A stretch of DNA of 64,000 nt from Antedon mediterranea (taxonomy: Eukaryota; Echinodermata; Crinoidea; Comatulida; Antedonidae). Shown here in pieces: positions 56,301 through 64,000 of this stretch. A program made the position numbers and the translations under genes. The notes beneath the pieces were generated by a model, which was not told where the DNA came from, made no database searches, and saw only the letters and a list, made by a program, of their open reading frames with translations. How positions within the stretch are numbered: the first letter of the stretch is position 1; each line of letters opens with the position of its first letter. The stretch is from NCBI RefSeq assembly GCF_964355755.1, contig NC_092674.1:29686001-29750000 (forward strand), written 5' to 3'.

Positions 56301-58171
56301 CAAGTAAACTTCCACAAGCCCGCACTCTCCACACACCATACCCATGTGCTCCTACTACGTACGGCAGCTGCTGTGAGGTTTTTTGCTATACGCATGCGTA
56401 TTGTTTCACGTCACGTAGACGGACGTCAGTTGATGTTTGTTTTTTTTTTTCTTCTCTATGATTTCAACGCGTTACAAGCTCATCACCTTCATATGTACTT
56501 TGTTTAAACTTTTTAGGCTTAGGAGGCCTACATTTCTATAGGCAATATTTTAGATATATCTATTAAATAATTGTAAGATAATTAGTGCCATGTCTAGGCC
56601 ACTACGTTTTAAATATCGCAAAATAGCTTGATTTCGGAATTTCATTGCACAATAGAAGCAAAACGTTTTTGCTCCCAAAGTAAACCCACGTGAATTCATT
56701 CACGTAACGGAACACATCTTCGATCGATGACAAACAATGCCGTGCAACGAAGCGTAACCAACAGAAATAACACAGCGTTTTCAAGGGATTTCAGGACACC
56801 ATGTTAATTAAACAATCGCAACTCTTGTACGGAGGATCGTATGAGAAAATAAATTACTGTAAAATGTTCTTAAAAGATCGGCCTACATCACTGTGTAATT
56901 GAAAAAATTAGAAAAATTTTTTTCACTACTTTAAAATCCATCGAAAAAAACACCACAGTGTATTAAGCATAGGCGTTTTTCACCGACGTTTTTTCGCGGT
57001 GCAGTCGCGGTATAAAACGTTAAAATTAAGTTAAAATAGTGGGCAAGTAAAAAAATGATGAGGGCAACCAAAATCTAAAACCTACTTGCCCGAAGGGCAA
57101 CCAAATATTTTAGGATTCTGCGAGCCCTGTAAACATAAAGGATATCATTCAAATACGTTGCAAACTGTTTGGGTCCACATCTAATAGGGAATCTTGCAAT
57201 TGATTTTAAAGTTGATTTTTTATGATTCTTGACGTCGAAAGGTCTGAAATGGAAAAAGGTGTGTTGATTTAGGCATGCAGTAGTATAAACGTACAGTATA
57301 ATTCCACATCTATATTAAACAAACAGTATTACTTAGCCATAGTAAGCCTAAAAATATTTACATTTTATTTTAATAATCAAATCTTGAAATTGATAAATGA
57401 CTTGAAAGTTGCTTAAATGTAAATCGGAGTCATTATTTGCTAAGCATGTGTTCACACAGCACTACATACAAACCTGTATACAGTTCCGCTTGAGAGTTCA
57501 CCCCACCATCGAAGTCTCACATGCACAATGTCTGGTGGATTTGAGATGGTCCAAACAATCTTAGTTACACTAACTCGCAGGTAGCATCGGAGCTGACCCT
57601 CAACTTCAGGGGGCAAGCTTGTCGATGCTTGTACATTCTCCTTTGGTGCTAAACAAATAATTCACACAAACTTTAATTTACCTATTTTATATTGTTTATT
57701 TATAGGCCTATAATATATAATTAAAATTAAAGAGAAATTCAATTCAATGCAAGAGTAATTTCAATTAAAGACAAACCAACATTTTCATTTTGTTTAAACA
57801 AGCCTAGCCTAGCCTAGCATTTTTAGCCTACTAGGCCTAGCCTAGGTTTAATAAAAATAAATTAAATGTTCACGCCAACAATAGATGACAATAATTCTAA
57901 ATTCCTAGGTAGGCCAGGCCTACATCTATTTTTATTTGTCTTCGGTGGCGCACCATGAATGTGGGCGTTCCATACCTGACGGCTCATGATGCCACTGTCG
58001 TCCTTTGACACACAGTGGCCAAAAAAAACCTTCTCCCGCGCGGTGCACCACACAAAATTAGCCTGGTGGGCCTTCTAGATAGGCCTAGCCTACCTCCTAT
58101 GCCAGCCTGGCACACTTCTTACCTCGTCTCCTTGCCTTTTTTAATCCAGTTTTCCCTTTTTTACCTTTCAT
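32378..58171 (-). CDS. C2CD3: C2 domain-containing protein 3 (C2CD3)
   Basis: Distal-centriole protein required for distal appendages, centriole elongation and ciliogenesis in vertebrates. I assembled 44 coding exons, all consistent in phase, into 2582 aa (human about 2350); exon coordinates are in the three sub-entries. It starts [16 protein letters not shown] and continues with the family-diagnostic [16 protein letters not shown]. Successive C2 domains follow, at roughly aa 20-165, 551-748, 883-1061, 1105-1272, 1273-1546, 1547-1719 and 1720-1902. The C-terminal tail of 680 aa is acidic and Gln/His-rich with a conserved [17 protein letters not shown] block near the end. Introns 3 and 42 are U12-type. 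The gene spans 26 kb, is loaded with repeats, and hosts a nested plus-strand gene in intron 8. PIBF1 lies upstream on the same strand. Confidence 0.95.
32802..33101 (-). other. U12-type GT-AG intron (C2CD3 intron 42)
   Basis: 300 nt. It starts GTATCCTTTA (exact minor-class 5' site), has TTTCCTTAACC with the branch A 13 nt before the terminal CAG, and lacks a pyrimidine tract. The codon is split CG|A (Arg) between SEPA-R and [10 protein letters not shown]. Confidence 0.94.
32856..32974. repeat. MITE family C (CAAGGCAATCTAACAACA ends)
   Basis: Left CAAGGCAATCTAACAACA; right TGTTGTCAGATTGCCTTG, one mismatch. It lies inside the U12 intron 42 of C2CD3. A related fragment is at 55112-55200, with shared words GGCTGCGACA and CCAAGATAGG. 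Confidence 0.7.
33235..33345 (-). repeat. Coding minisatellite in C2CD3 exon 42
   Basis: 21-nt units encode repeated [21 protein letters not shown] heptads (one DQTLQS hexad), six or so in a row, within the disordered C-terminal tail. The frame is preserved. Probably a variable-number coding repeat. Confidence 0.8.
35386..35525. repeat. Tourist-like MITE family A
   Basis: AGCTCTGTCTACACTATCAA ... TTGATAGTGTAGACAGAGCT, a perfect 20-bp inverted end. In C2CD3 intron 39. Confidence 0.92.
35701..36057 (+). repeat. 87-bp tandem repeat, 4 copies
   Basis: Units beginning CACGATCCTAGCATATCTAT at 35703, 35790, 35883 and 35970; the second unit has a 6-bp insertion (ATTCAT). It creates an artificial 116-codon open frame that I do not treat as a gene. 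In C2CD3 intron 39. Confidence 0.92.
36196..36384 (+). repeat. 35-bp tandem repeat, about 6 copies
   Basis: Unit CTAGAGTTGATTATCCCATA + TTAAAGCACACATC. The last copy runs into GTAAGTGAACATCCTCAGAT. A single dispersed relative lies at 38328-38383, so the array grew inside a pre-existing dispersed repeat. Confidence 0.88.
36598..36711. repeat. Tourist-like MITE family A
   Basis: TAA|AGCTCTGTCTACACTATC ... TTGATAGTGTAGACAGGGCT. Shortened core. In C2CD3 intron 39, the third repeat cluster in that intron. Confidence 0.85.
38187..38312. repeat. Tourist-like MITE family A, diverged
   Basis: Left AGCTCTGTCTACATTATC and the core TGATGTGCCCATATATGAAC. The right arm is degraded to GAGCATAGACAGA. In C2CD3 intron 34. 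Confidence 0.75.
38661..39042 (-). repeat. 58-bp tandem array that contains the C2CD3 exon 33 splice donor
   Basis: Seven copies at an exact 58-bp period; the GTAAGC donor (minus strand) occurs at 39023, 38965, 38907, 38849, 38791, 38733 and 38675. Each unit carries the last ~24 nt of exon 33 (ATATGGAAGGGTGGCCTAAA plus CAAG) followed by GTAAGCAACATTAATAAAC. Only the copy nearest the exon body is continuous with the C2 coding sequence ([10 protein letters not shown]). Five of the six intronic units are almost identical; one has a single T-for-A change at 38945. Confidence 0.95.
39600..39686 (-). repeat. Short repeat of the C2CD3 exon 31 donor region
   Basis: Four copies of AGTCACCTGATT downstream of the exon 31 donor (minus strand). 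The true donor reads G|GTAAGTCACCTGATT, and the next copy also reads GTAAGTCACCTGATT. The outer two have AAAGTCACCTGATT. Spacing is about 20-30 bp. Confidence 0.75.
40187..40300 (+). repeat. Dispersed repeat shared with 50047-50165
   Basis: Both carry GGCTGGATCTCAATG(C/G)AGAT and AAATTACTGAAAAA, about 80% alike over roughly 100 bp by eye. Family unknown. In C2CD3 intron 29. Confidence 0.65.
40681..40840. repeat. Tourist-like MITE family A
   Basis: TAA|AGCTCTGTCCACACTATC ... TAATAGCGTAGATAGAGCT|TAA, with TAA on both sides. In C2CD3 intron 28. Confidence 0.88.
42971..43063 (+). mobile_element. tRNA-derived SINE-like repeat
   Basis: GGCTTGAATCTAACCCCTAG and a B-box-like GGTTGTGGGTTCAAATCCCG. 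Same family as the sequence flanking the minisatellite at 16503-16615. In C2CD3 intron 23. Confidence 0.6.
44056..44183. repeat. Tourist-like MITE family A
   Basis: TAA|AGCTCTGTCTACACTGTT at the left; the right end GATAGTGTGGCT|TAA has lost about 7 bp. In C2CD3 intron 21, ending 25 bp from the exon 21 donor. Confidence 0.85.
47813..48115 (+). mobile_element. tRNA-derived SINE, family 2 (Deuterostome-SINE-like tail)
   Basis: tRNA-like head GTGTGGTGTAGTGTGCTGG and GAGATCGAATCAAACTCTCG. The body holds GGCAAGACACTTTACTTACG and TTTTCCTCTCTCCACTCAG, a domain I recognise from sea-urchin-type SINEs. The tail is GCGCATTGAGAGCTTGC...ATTATTATT. In C2CD3 intron 11. Confidence 0.7.
48239..48378. repeat. 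Tourist-like MITE family A, truncated
   Basis: AGCTCTGTCTACACTATAAA at the left. The core is interrupted by T-rich sequence and the right arm is missing after GGGCACATCAC. It ends about 6 bp from the donor of C2CD3 exon 11. Confidence 0.8.
50047..50165 (+). repeat. Dispersed repeat shared with 40187-40300
   Basis: Contains GTATCAGTGGCTGGATCTCA. Followed by GGGCAACACTAGCCCTTCAT and an (AT)n run at 50248-50272. In C2CD3 intron 8. Confidence 0.6.
50998..51085 (-). mobile_element. SINE 3' tail fragment
   Basis: On the minus strand GTGCTTAGAAGCATTGTGCA, AATAAGCGCTATAAGAACG and a TTATTATTAT tail, typical of 5'-truncated animal SINEs. Lies 150 bp upstream of the nested orphan gene. Confidence 0.6.
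51235..52041 (+). CDS. Nested single-pass membrane protein with ITAM-like tail (orphan)
   Basis: I do not recognise this protein. It is an uninterrupted 268-aa frame lying antisense inside C2CD3 intron 8. The first ATG gives [20 protein letters not shown]: a hydrophobic segment at residues 4-27 followed by KK, predicting a type III protein with almost no outside part and a cytoplasmic tail of about 240 aa. The tail has [12 protein letters not shown], a short proline/lysine repeat ([17 protein letters not shown]), [15 protein letters not shown], and near the C-terminus [16 protein letters not shown], which fits YxxI-x8-YxxI. The frame stays open upstream through a GTG to an acceptor-like TTTTTTATAG at 51201-51210, so a 5' exon is likely. 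An AATAAA at 52312-52317 is the candidate polyadenylation signal. Length, codon balance and composition argue for a real gene; expression is unproven. Confidence 0.7.
   Translation: MEDALITLQCLTLLVVLLNTFVLAMVLKKLTIKATPGPAISAKVTTTTGEIQPIEAGDIGSQHQQVTDNRSETVEDNPKKQLFQFLTRPTVLTNLQHKENAEDLKSSKQQDYLKICEEEGTYDDTYENDMLPSTKDNKHAKPRPVFDSKYKPAKPNFPAKPNFPVKPTKGVQRSQSAISSLASTKSEFVSRMLNAKHTGGSLTKLNKICENASESLVPPKMPLSPGIKKATPFAKVPVQLSESYYVIEEPENEYAYAYIDTSFTSSKR
52312..52317 (+). terminator. Candidate polyadenylation signal of the nested orphan gene
   Basis: AATAAA 270 nt after the stop codon and just before the antisense C2CD3 exon 8 boundary (52339). Confidence 0.5.
53161..53300. repeat. Tourist-like MITE family A, best-preserved copy
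   Basis: AGCTCTGTCTACACTATCAA and TTGATAGTGTAGACAGAGCT are perfect inverted ends, TAA on both sides, length 140 bp, nearly full foldback. In C2CD3 intron 6. Confidence 0.93.
54318..55030. mobile_element. Foldback-type element with AGTCGCGT ends, second copy
   Basis: About 90% like 25148-25870 by eye, with AGTCGCGT at 54318 and ACGCGACT at 54997-55004, then GGCCTTGTTTTTT. It lacks the inner tRNA-bearing element. In C2CD3 intron 3. Confidence 0.7.
55112..55214 (-). repeat. MITE family C fragment
   Basis: CAAGGCAATCTAACAACAGG and GAGCTTGCCTTGCCAAGATA match the reverse complement of the element at 32856-32974. Its other end was cut off by the adjoining 1.9-kb insertion or lost. Confidence 0.6.
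55220..57129. mobile_element. 1.9-kb non-autonomous DNA transposon with CAGGGCTCGCAGAATC ends
   Basis: 16-bp perfect inverted ends, CAGGGCTCGCAGAATC at 55220-55235 and its complement at 57114-57129, flanked by TAAAC on both sides (55215-55219 and 57130-57134). Subterminal TTGCCCGAC/GGGCAACC words repeat at both ends. Internal open frames are short and resemble no transposase I know. The TIR is hAT-like (CAGGG...), but hAT makes 8-bp duplications, so the superfamily is open. It sits 16 nt from the start of the AT-AC intron and leaves its 5' site intact. Confidence 0.75.
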
Positions 58172-59882
58172 TCTTTCGAGTTGATGCCAATACTCATTAT
58201 AGTTATCAATATTTATATAAGGCCTAGGCCTAAGCTAATATTATAGTGAATTAAATACGGTCTTTTCATGTTTACGTCGTCTGATCTCTTCAAACTTTCC
58301 GCCATCAATGATGACGTCACGAAGCATACTATGGAACGTCGTTAGCGCCAGAGAGTGATCTTGACAGGAATTTCTAATAATAATATTACCTTTTTAAATT
58401 TACTTTTTAATGTATCTCAAAATATAAAATAATAAATAAACTCAATAAATCTTTATATAGATTAAAAAAAAAAAAAATGAAATAAATATTAAAAACAAAA
58501 CGAAACGTAACATATAAGTAGGCAACAAATATGAGACATAAAACTAAAACACAAGAGTAAGGAAAGAATTTTTTTTTTAAGCTTACTATAATTATTTGAA
58601 TTTTATATTTTTATTTATGTTCTTATTGTAAAAAAAAAAAAAAAAAAAAGAATTAAGAATAATAATTGTATTGCATTTTATATATTGTAAATATTTATTT
58701 ATTTATATACCTTTGTCGTGGGTATATATGTATGCATGTGTGCAATCATGTACTCGAATATATGCACTTGTGTGTTTTGTACAGAGACATAGACCTATTG
58801 TAGAAAGGAATAGTTAAAATAAAAGAAAATAATGAAAAAAGTGGATAATACATATAAAAGTATAAAGTATATATATATATATATATATATATATTTGACC
58901 GAATTGTTTCGATCAAATCGTACTAAAAATAAAAGAAAGTACAAGAAAATAACAGAACAGAATAACAAGGGAATATATATTTGGATGAAGTGTAAAATCA
59001 TTGTATTGATCATTTGAGAATGAAATGAATAAAATAGTGGTTAACGCCACAAAAGAGAAAAAAAAAATAAACTCAATAAATCGGTTTTTGCATTGTAAAC
59101 ATTTTATTGACATTTATTAAACAACCAAATTTCTTAGAAGTTAAATCATACTGTACTTTATAAAAATAATATTTCATTTTCATATTTTTCATTTACATTT
59201 TCATATATACTCTTTTTTTAAACATTAGGATGAACAGAATGGTAATGGCAAATATTTTAAACCATTTTATCAATAACGTAGTTAAATTTTACACAGCATA
59301 CATATAATCTTTTTCTTGGGCTATCAACTCTTTTTTTCGGCAGTTTCTTTTATTTCATTATAACTTCTTAATTCTACTGGTAAAATAAAAATATGCATTT
59401 CTATTTTTTCTAATATTCATATCGCAAAGAGATTTCAACTTAAAGAAATAAATAATAGTTACACACAATGGTTTTAAGAAACATTATGTGTCTCAGGTTG
59501 ACGGTGATTCATTCTTTTAAAAAATAATGTACATACGACTACGGTAAATTAAAATATTTAAACAATACTCTGTTAATATAAAAATTAAGGGATATTTGTG
59601 TTCAATAGTTTAGGAAAGTCAACTAATACCATTCACATCACAGCTAGCAACGTTCCGGATTTTACACATACTGAAGCACACAGCATACAAAATGATGTTT
59701 TTGTTTAGTGATGTGAATGCGGTATAAGAGGTGAACATCAAATTGATTTGTTCTAGCCTCTGGTCTCTCCGGAGCCTTGATACCTGTCCTAGAGGACCTC
59801 TTTAGAAACAACATCATAGCAGCTGATAACATCATTGACAAAGTTCAGAAGCCATATTCTCAAATTAATATATTTTGAGAAA
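58172..59882. other. C2CD3 promoter side and PIBF1 3'UTR
   Basis: 1.7 kb between the PIBF1 stop and the C2CD3 start, both on the minus strand. The C2CD3 promoter must lie within about 58172-58400, near CCAATCAATGATGACGTCA-like sequence at 58300-58320 where TGACGTCA is a perfect CRE/ATF palindrome. The rest is AT-rich with A- and AT-tracts (58625-58650, 58867-58893). AATAAA on the minus strand at 59103-59108 could end PIBF1 transcripts. No gene seen. Confidence 0.55.
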
Positions 59883-62800
59883 TTAGAGTCTTCGAGGAGA
59901 TGGCCTTTGTGTGTTAAGATGTCTGTAACTGCCAATTTTTTCTTTTGTCTTAAATAAAAAAAGAATTATTTTAATAAAACAAAATTACATATAGTTTCAT
60001 AAATAAACAACAATACGTCAATAAAATATTAATAATCTTATACCTAGGACCTGTTCTAGATTAGTTATTTACTTGTATATTTTTTTTTTTTTTAATCCTA
60101 TAACTTACAAAGACAGTGGGTAGTGGGTTCTCTGAAGTGTTTTCTCTTGACGTACTTGTCAAGGGATGTCTTCTGTAACTATCTGACCTTGGACTGACGG
60201 CAGGCGATGACTGCCGGGTCGTATCTCTTGATTGTATACCGGAATCTCCCATCCTACGCTTACTTAAGTTAAGTACGATTTGTTTCATGACGGCTACTTC
60301 CTGTGAAAATACCAGTAATAATAATTTGAGTATATAAGAGGTGTATATATTTAATAATGTATAGATAATATGTTAAGTTTTAACATTTTAAAGTTAAGAT
60401 TTCAAGATTATAAGAAATTCATCACTAACCTGACGTTGATTTAACAACCGTTCTAAATCAGCGGACAGTTGGTTCTTTGTACGATTTATTTCATTGCGTT
60501 CTTGTTTCAATGATCTATTGAATAAAGAAAAAGTAATTAAACACTGTCCAACAAGGACTGATTGCTTGCGCAATGACACAATGAAATTATTACGTTTATT
60601 TGTATCATTTTATTATCTCTACTCAGACATCCTGGAGCACAACACATCTTAAATAATTGTGTGTGATAACGGTCTTAAGGTTCGTCTATCAAACTTTATG
60701 TGACAAAAAAATGTGATGTGCCCATATATGGGTATGATGATGATTTGGGCATATTGCTACCATATTTGGGCCCATCTAACCTAGTTTGATAGTGTAGACA
60801 GAGCATTACTTACTGTATATCTTTTTCAAGCAATGATATATGCTGGGAATGTTTACTGATCTGTGAATCTCTTGTGTGTATGCTCTCTATAAGATAGTGG
60901 TATGGTTGCTGTGCTTGGTCTAGTAAACTGGTTGCATTTGACAACTACAAACAAACATATGTGGCATTAAATTTAAGGAAAATAGAATTTTAAACAGAAA
61001 GATCTTAATAGTATGCCTCTTTAAAGGTACACTTTCTTATTGTCTTGTTATTTTGCTAAGGTAGCTCTTTTTGGAATTAGAAGAACTCAAATGCCAGGGG
61101 CAGTATTGGAGACAGCTCACATGTATAATACTAAATATTAAACAAATTGAGCTCACAACCTTTGATAAGCTTATGAGCAACCAATCTAAATTGACATTTC
61201 TAAGTTATGCTTAAAATACATTTCTTTACCTCATCTCCAAGTTGGGACATTTTAGTTTTGCTTTGGTCAACCTCTTTACGTAAAGATGTGTTTGTCCTCT
61301 CCAAATTCAAAACCCTTCTTGCTAAATGTACACTTAAAAAGAGAAATGTTTATTCATATTTAAATACACTGAACTCATTTATAATTAATATAATTCATTT
61401 ATTGTCTTTTATATGTCACCCGTGATGGCGGAGAAAATTTGTACAGAAATTAAGTTCACTTTTGTTTAATTCTGTCACCGTCATGGGTTTTTCTATGTTT
61501 ATTTGTATGTTTTTAAATTAACGAAATAAATGAAACGAAAATGAAATAATTGATAAGCTGTGTAAATGTTGTACCTTTGTTTGAGTCTCCTTTTGGATGT
61601 CGTTGGTACGTTGACACCATACCCATAGCAGAATAATACCCTCTCTGCTTCATCCTCATTCTCATCTGAATAGAATAAATAAAATAAAGAATAATAAAGA
61701 ATTTCTCCAGTAAAGAAGGTAATATTTATACTGTTGGTTGTTAAAAAACACATCTACACACTTGCGTTTATAACGCTATAATTTTTATGAAGACCGTAAT
61801 ATTTTGTATCAATAATCTACTATAATATTATATAAAAAAAACTATCAAAACAAAATGAGAGAGAAAAAAACTATGATATTTTGTTGTTCTTACATTCGGC
61901 AGCTTGCATGACAACATCGTCTAATTCTTGTTCCAGCTTCTCATAGATTTCTAGTTTTGACTTCTTCTCATTAATTTCTGATTCTAACTCTTTTATTCTC
62001 CGCTCAGATGATGTCTGCAGCCCGTAAAATTCTTTAGTTAAGACCTGTATAAAAAGTGAAAATATAAAGTTTACTAAGTTTTATAATGTAGCAGAAAATG
62101 TACACCTATGTCGGCTTCTTATGTTTCCTGGTTGTATTCAACCATTCATGTCAACCCGATTAAAAAATCAAATATTAGGTTGTCAAAATAACGACTTGAA
62201 ATAAAAAAATGGCAGACATTGGACAAAATAGTTTTTAATTATTTTAGCCAAATAAATTAATTTGAAAAATTGCTAAAATAGAAGGGTTATATGTTGATGT
62301 AAAGTTTGCGGTACACCACATACTGTTTCTCGGCGTTTTGATCAATATACTTTGATTGTCCTCTATAAACTATATATACATGGTGTACCTCAAACTTTAT
62401 ATCAACATTTCATTTCACCTTCAAACTACACGTTGAATCTTACCTCAACTTTGGTTTGATGTTTGTCACAATCTAGTTGAGTTTGTTTGAGGTTCTGCAG
62501 CGTCTCCTGGTGCAACATTTGTGAATGCTCAGCATCGAACATCTTTAATCGAAGCTGATTCTGCAACTCAGAGGTTTTGGTGTCTGCATCCATTTGCAGC
62601 TTACGGTACCTAAATAACAATCAAGTCTTTAAGTTAAAGCATACTTCGTCAAACTAGTTTGATAGTGTAAACAGAGCTTTAATTTAATTATTTTTAGTTT
62701 GTTTGTTTGTTAATGGAGCTTAACAGTCAATATAAGCAGTTTCTTGAATACAGTTACTATGTACAAGATCACTTACGTGGATAGCATATCTTCAAATTTA

Positions 62801-63145
62801 GTATCAGATTCTCGCTGGCCTTCAAGCGCCCTCTCTCTTTCCTGAAAAGCTGTATCTCTTGCTTCACGAAGATTTCTACAATCAATTAAAAAGTAAAGAA
62901 GTAAACAGTAATATCCGAAAATGTGGTCAATAAATCTTTTCTTTTTAAATTCTTACAAGGGTAGCTCTAACAGCTGTACTACAGCAGTACAGCTGACTTG
63001 AAGAGGCCCTCTACCTTACCTATTCTCGCGTTCGTACAGCTCTCTGGTTGATGTTTTCACTTTATCAACTTCGGTATCCGTCTTCAGTCTTATTTCATCC
63101 AACTCGCGGCGTAATTTAGATTCATATTCAGCTTTAAAACGATCT
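59883..63145 (-). CDS. PIBF1: PIBF1/CEP90, C-terminal half (5' end beyond window)
   Basis: Centriolar-satellite and distal-centriole coiled-coil protein needed for distal appendage assembly and ciliogenesis; known first as progesterone-induced blocking factor. Ten exons join in phase: 63145-63020, 62875-62777, 62609-62444, 62044-61894, 61665-61575, 61332-61230, 60944-60814, 60514-60430, 60300-60109, 59948-59883, giving 402 aa corresponding roughly to human residues 375-757. Near-identical blocks: [109 protein letters not shown]. The Ser/Arg-rich C-terminal tail ([15 protein letters not shown]) diverges from human. The first exon enters in phase 2, so the N-terminal exons lie past 64000. Confidence 0.94.
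60672..60806. repeat. Tourist-like MITE family A
   Basis: Left arm shortened (GTTCGTCTATCAAACTTTAT); right GATAGTGTAGACAGAGC. Ends 8 bp before the exon donor at 60814 in PIBF1. Confidence 0.8.
62650..62682. repeat. Tourist-like MITE family A, right-end remnant
   Basis: GTCAAACTAGTTTGATAGTG then TAAACAGAGCTTT: only the terminal arm pair survives, with the core deleted. Confidence 0.7.
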
Positions 63146-64000
63146 CTGAAAAAGAAAGTTCAAATCGTTAAAGGGGGATTCTGGGTTTAAAATTGCTTTT
63201 AAATATCGTTTATTTATTAAATAAAAAATATCATAACAATATAGACATGTCAGAATGAAGAAGTAATAACGAAACTCGCGACGTCATGTACGTTGTGTTT
63301 GTTAACTTCAAATCTCTCTCTCTCCCCTGTCAAACGACAACCACCCGATCATTGTGAAATACATTTTTTGTAGATTTTCTAAGCTAGGCCTAAAGTGTAA
63401 TAACAGTAGTAGCATATATTTATTTGACATAAATACAACATTTAGTAAAGATTACGGAGTCTTAAATTATATACTATTTTTATACCTCTCGAATAGTACA
63501 GATCGTATTATCGGCTTCACGTACTAGGCTAGGCCTAGCCTAAATCATTTGTTTTCATGGGTGAGAGCCATTCTGACTAGGGATTCCATGCCACGATGGC
63601 TACGTTAAAAACATTGGGGCCCATCATGGGCCTAGCTAGCCTACTAAACGATTGGCCCATAATAATAAAACTCGGTGGTTTCCAAACCTATCCTATCAAC
63701 CAAACTCCTAAACAATCTAAACCTAAAACATTCTACAAAATCGGCTGTAAATATTGAGGCAAAAAAGGTACGATCGCCGTCCGCACGTATGGTGTCCCGA
63801 TCGTCTAAAAGTAGGCCTAAAACAGGCCTAGTTTACTCTCCAAAAAAGCAGATACTGCATCAAGCAAGTAGACCAGGTAGTAGGAAGGCGACCTAGCCGA
63901 TTCGGCCCAGTTAAAAATTGAGCTAGCTAGTGTAGTAGACCCTATATGCGAATTGATACTACCAGGCCTTTTAATAAAGTATTATAGGCTTGTTAAAATT
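63146..64000. other. PIBF1 intron (window edge), no exon identified
   Basis: Expected to be intronic, since the next upstream PIBF1 exon is not visible. TAGGCCTAG-rich words at 63525-63545 and 63810-63832. A 73-codon frame at 63675-63896 is basic and Ser-rich but has no family signal or conserved splice context, so I do not call it. Confidence 0.5.

Larger units (their letters stand above)
54246..57145 (-). other. U12-type AT-AC intron (C2CD3 intron 3)
   Basis: 2900 nt. It starts ATATCCTTT (exact AT-AC minor-class 5' site after exon ...TTGAATG) and ends CCTTAACTTACCGTATAC; the branch A is 12 nt from the terminal AC. Joining at these points gives [12 protein letters not shown], which aligns without gaps to the conserved C2CD3 block (human YLTDMAVLVLEV). 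No GT-AG alternative gives that protein in frame. The intron has been invaded by two mobile elements (54318-55030 and 55220-57129). Confidence 0.94.
47562..58171 (-). other. C2CD3: C2CD3 exons 1-12 (aa 1-551)
   Basis: Exons 58171-58123, 57648-57474, 57243-57146, 54245-54133, 53995-53941, 53544-53363, 52836-52689, 52537-52339, 49901-49694, 49191-49072, 48486-48385, 47763-47562. The N-terminal C2 spans exons 2-5: [91 protein letters not shown]. Exons 6-12 are a Ser/Asp-rich linker with a conserved [20 protein letters not shown] segment. Exon 1 is 49 nt; its ATG is followed by a basic KGKK run as in human. Confidence 0.93.

Noticed and set aside
55105-56507. Several 60-129 codon frames within the 1.9-kb CAGGG-ended element
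   Set aside because: They overlap on both strands and lack DDE or zinc-finger transposase motifs. Better read as chance frames in a non-autonomous element.
57131-57145. GT donor (TAT|GTTTAC) for C2CD3 exon 3
   Set aside because: It would add Ile-Leu-Tyr in place of the conserved YLND-M junction, leave no matching phase at exon 4, and waste a perfect ATATCCTTT/CCTTAAC pair.
63675-63896. 73-codon basic, Ser-rich frame (MVSKPILSTKLLNN...)
   Set aside because: No recognised motif and no splice context. It overlaps TAGGCCTAG repeats within what should be a PIBF1 intron.
1-64000. CRISPR arrays, bacterial operons, riboswitches, prophage
   Set aside because: Looked for and absent; the intron-rich eukaryotic gene structure excludes a prokaryotic reading, and the tandem repeats have no CRISPR-like unique spacers.

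Overview
The window is animal nuclear DNA, AT-rich, with many short exons, GT-AG introns and dense dispersed repeats. It holds seven conserved protein genes plus one nested orphan. Recognisable NuMA, LRRC51, C2CD3 and PIBF1 orthologues, recurrent TAGGCCTAG-type motifs and tRNA-derived SINEs suggest an invertebrate deuterostome, most likely an echinoderm. That placement is inference.

Layout: (1) 3' part of a phytanoyl-CoA dioxygenase-family gene (+, 164-2102). (2) LRRC51 (-, 3036-4021) head-to-head with (3) NUMA1 (+, 5434-16942, 22 coding exons, 1741 aa). (4) TAF7 (-, 18518-22190, 12 exons, 334 aa) head-to-head across 430 bp with (5) an SLC36/AVT3-like amino acid transporter (+, 22621-28800, 14 exons, 468 aa). 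(6) C2CD3 (-, 32378-58171, 44 coding exons, 2582 aa), which hosts on the opposite strand a nested one-exon orphan membrane protein (+, 51235-52041). (7) The C-terminal half of PIBF1/CEP90 (-, 59883-63145), running off the right edge. I joined all multi-exon models by hand from splice signals, reading-frame phase and recalled family similarity. Each complete model closes in frame from ATG to stop.

Functionally, PIBF1/CEP90 and C2CD3 are both distal-centriole proteins needed for ciliogenesis, and NuMA acts at spindle poles. TAF7 is a TFIID subunit. LRRC51-NUMA1 is a head-to-head pair in human too, and human C2CD3 lies in the same band (11q13.4), so part of this order looks ancestral.

The most notable non-genic signals are: three U12-type (minor spliceosome) introns, one of them AT-AC; a C2CD3 splice donor copied into a 58-bp tandem array; a Tourist-like MITE present about 22 times; and a three-level nest of mobile elements inside a transporter intron whose innermost element carries two tRNA-Val(AAC)-like genes. 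I did not find a clearly new multi-gene system.
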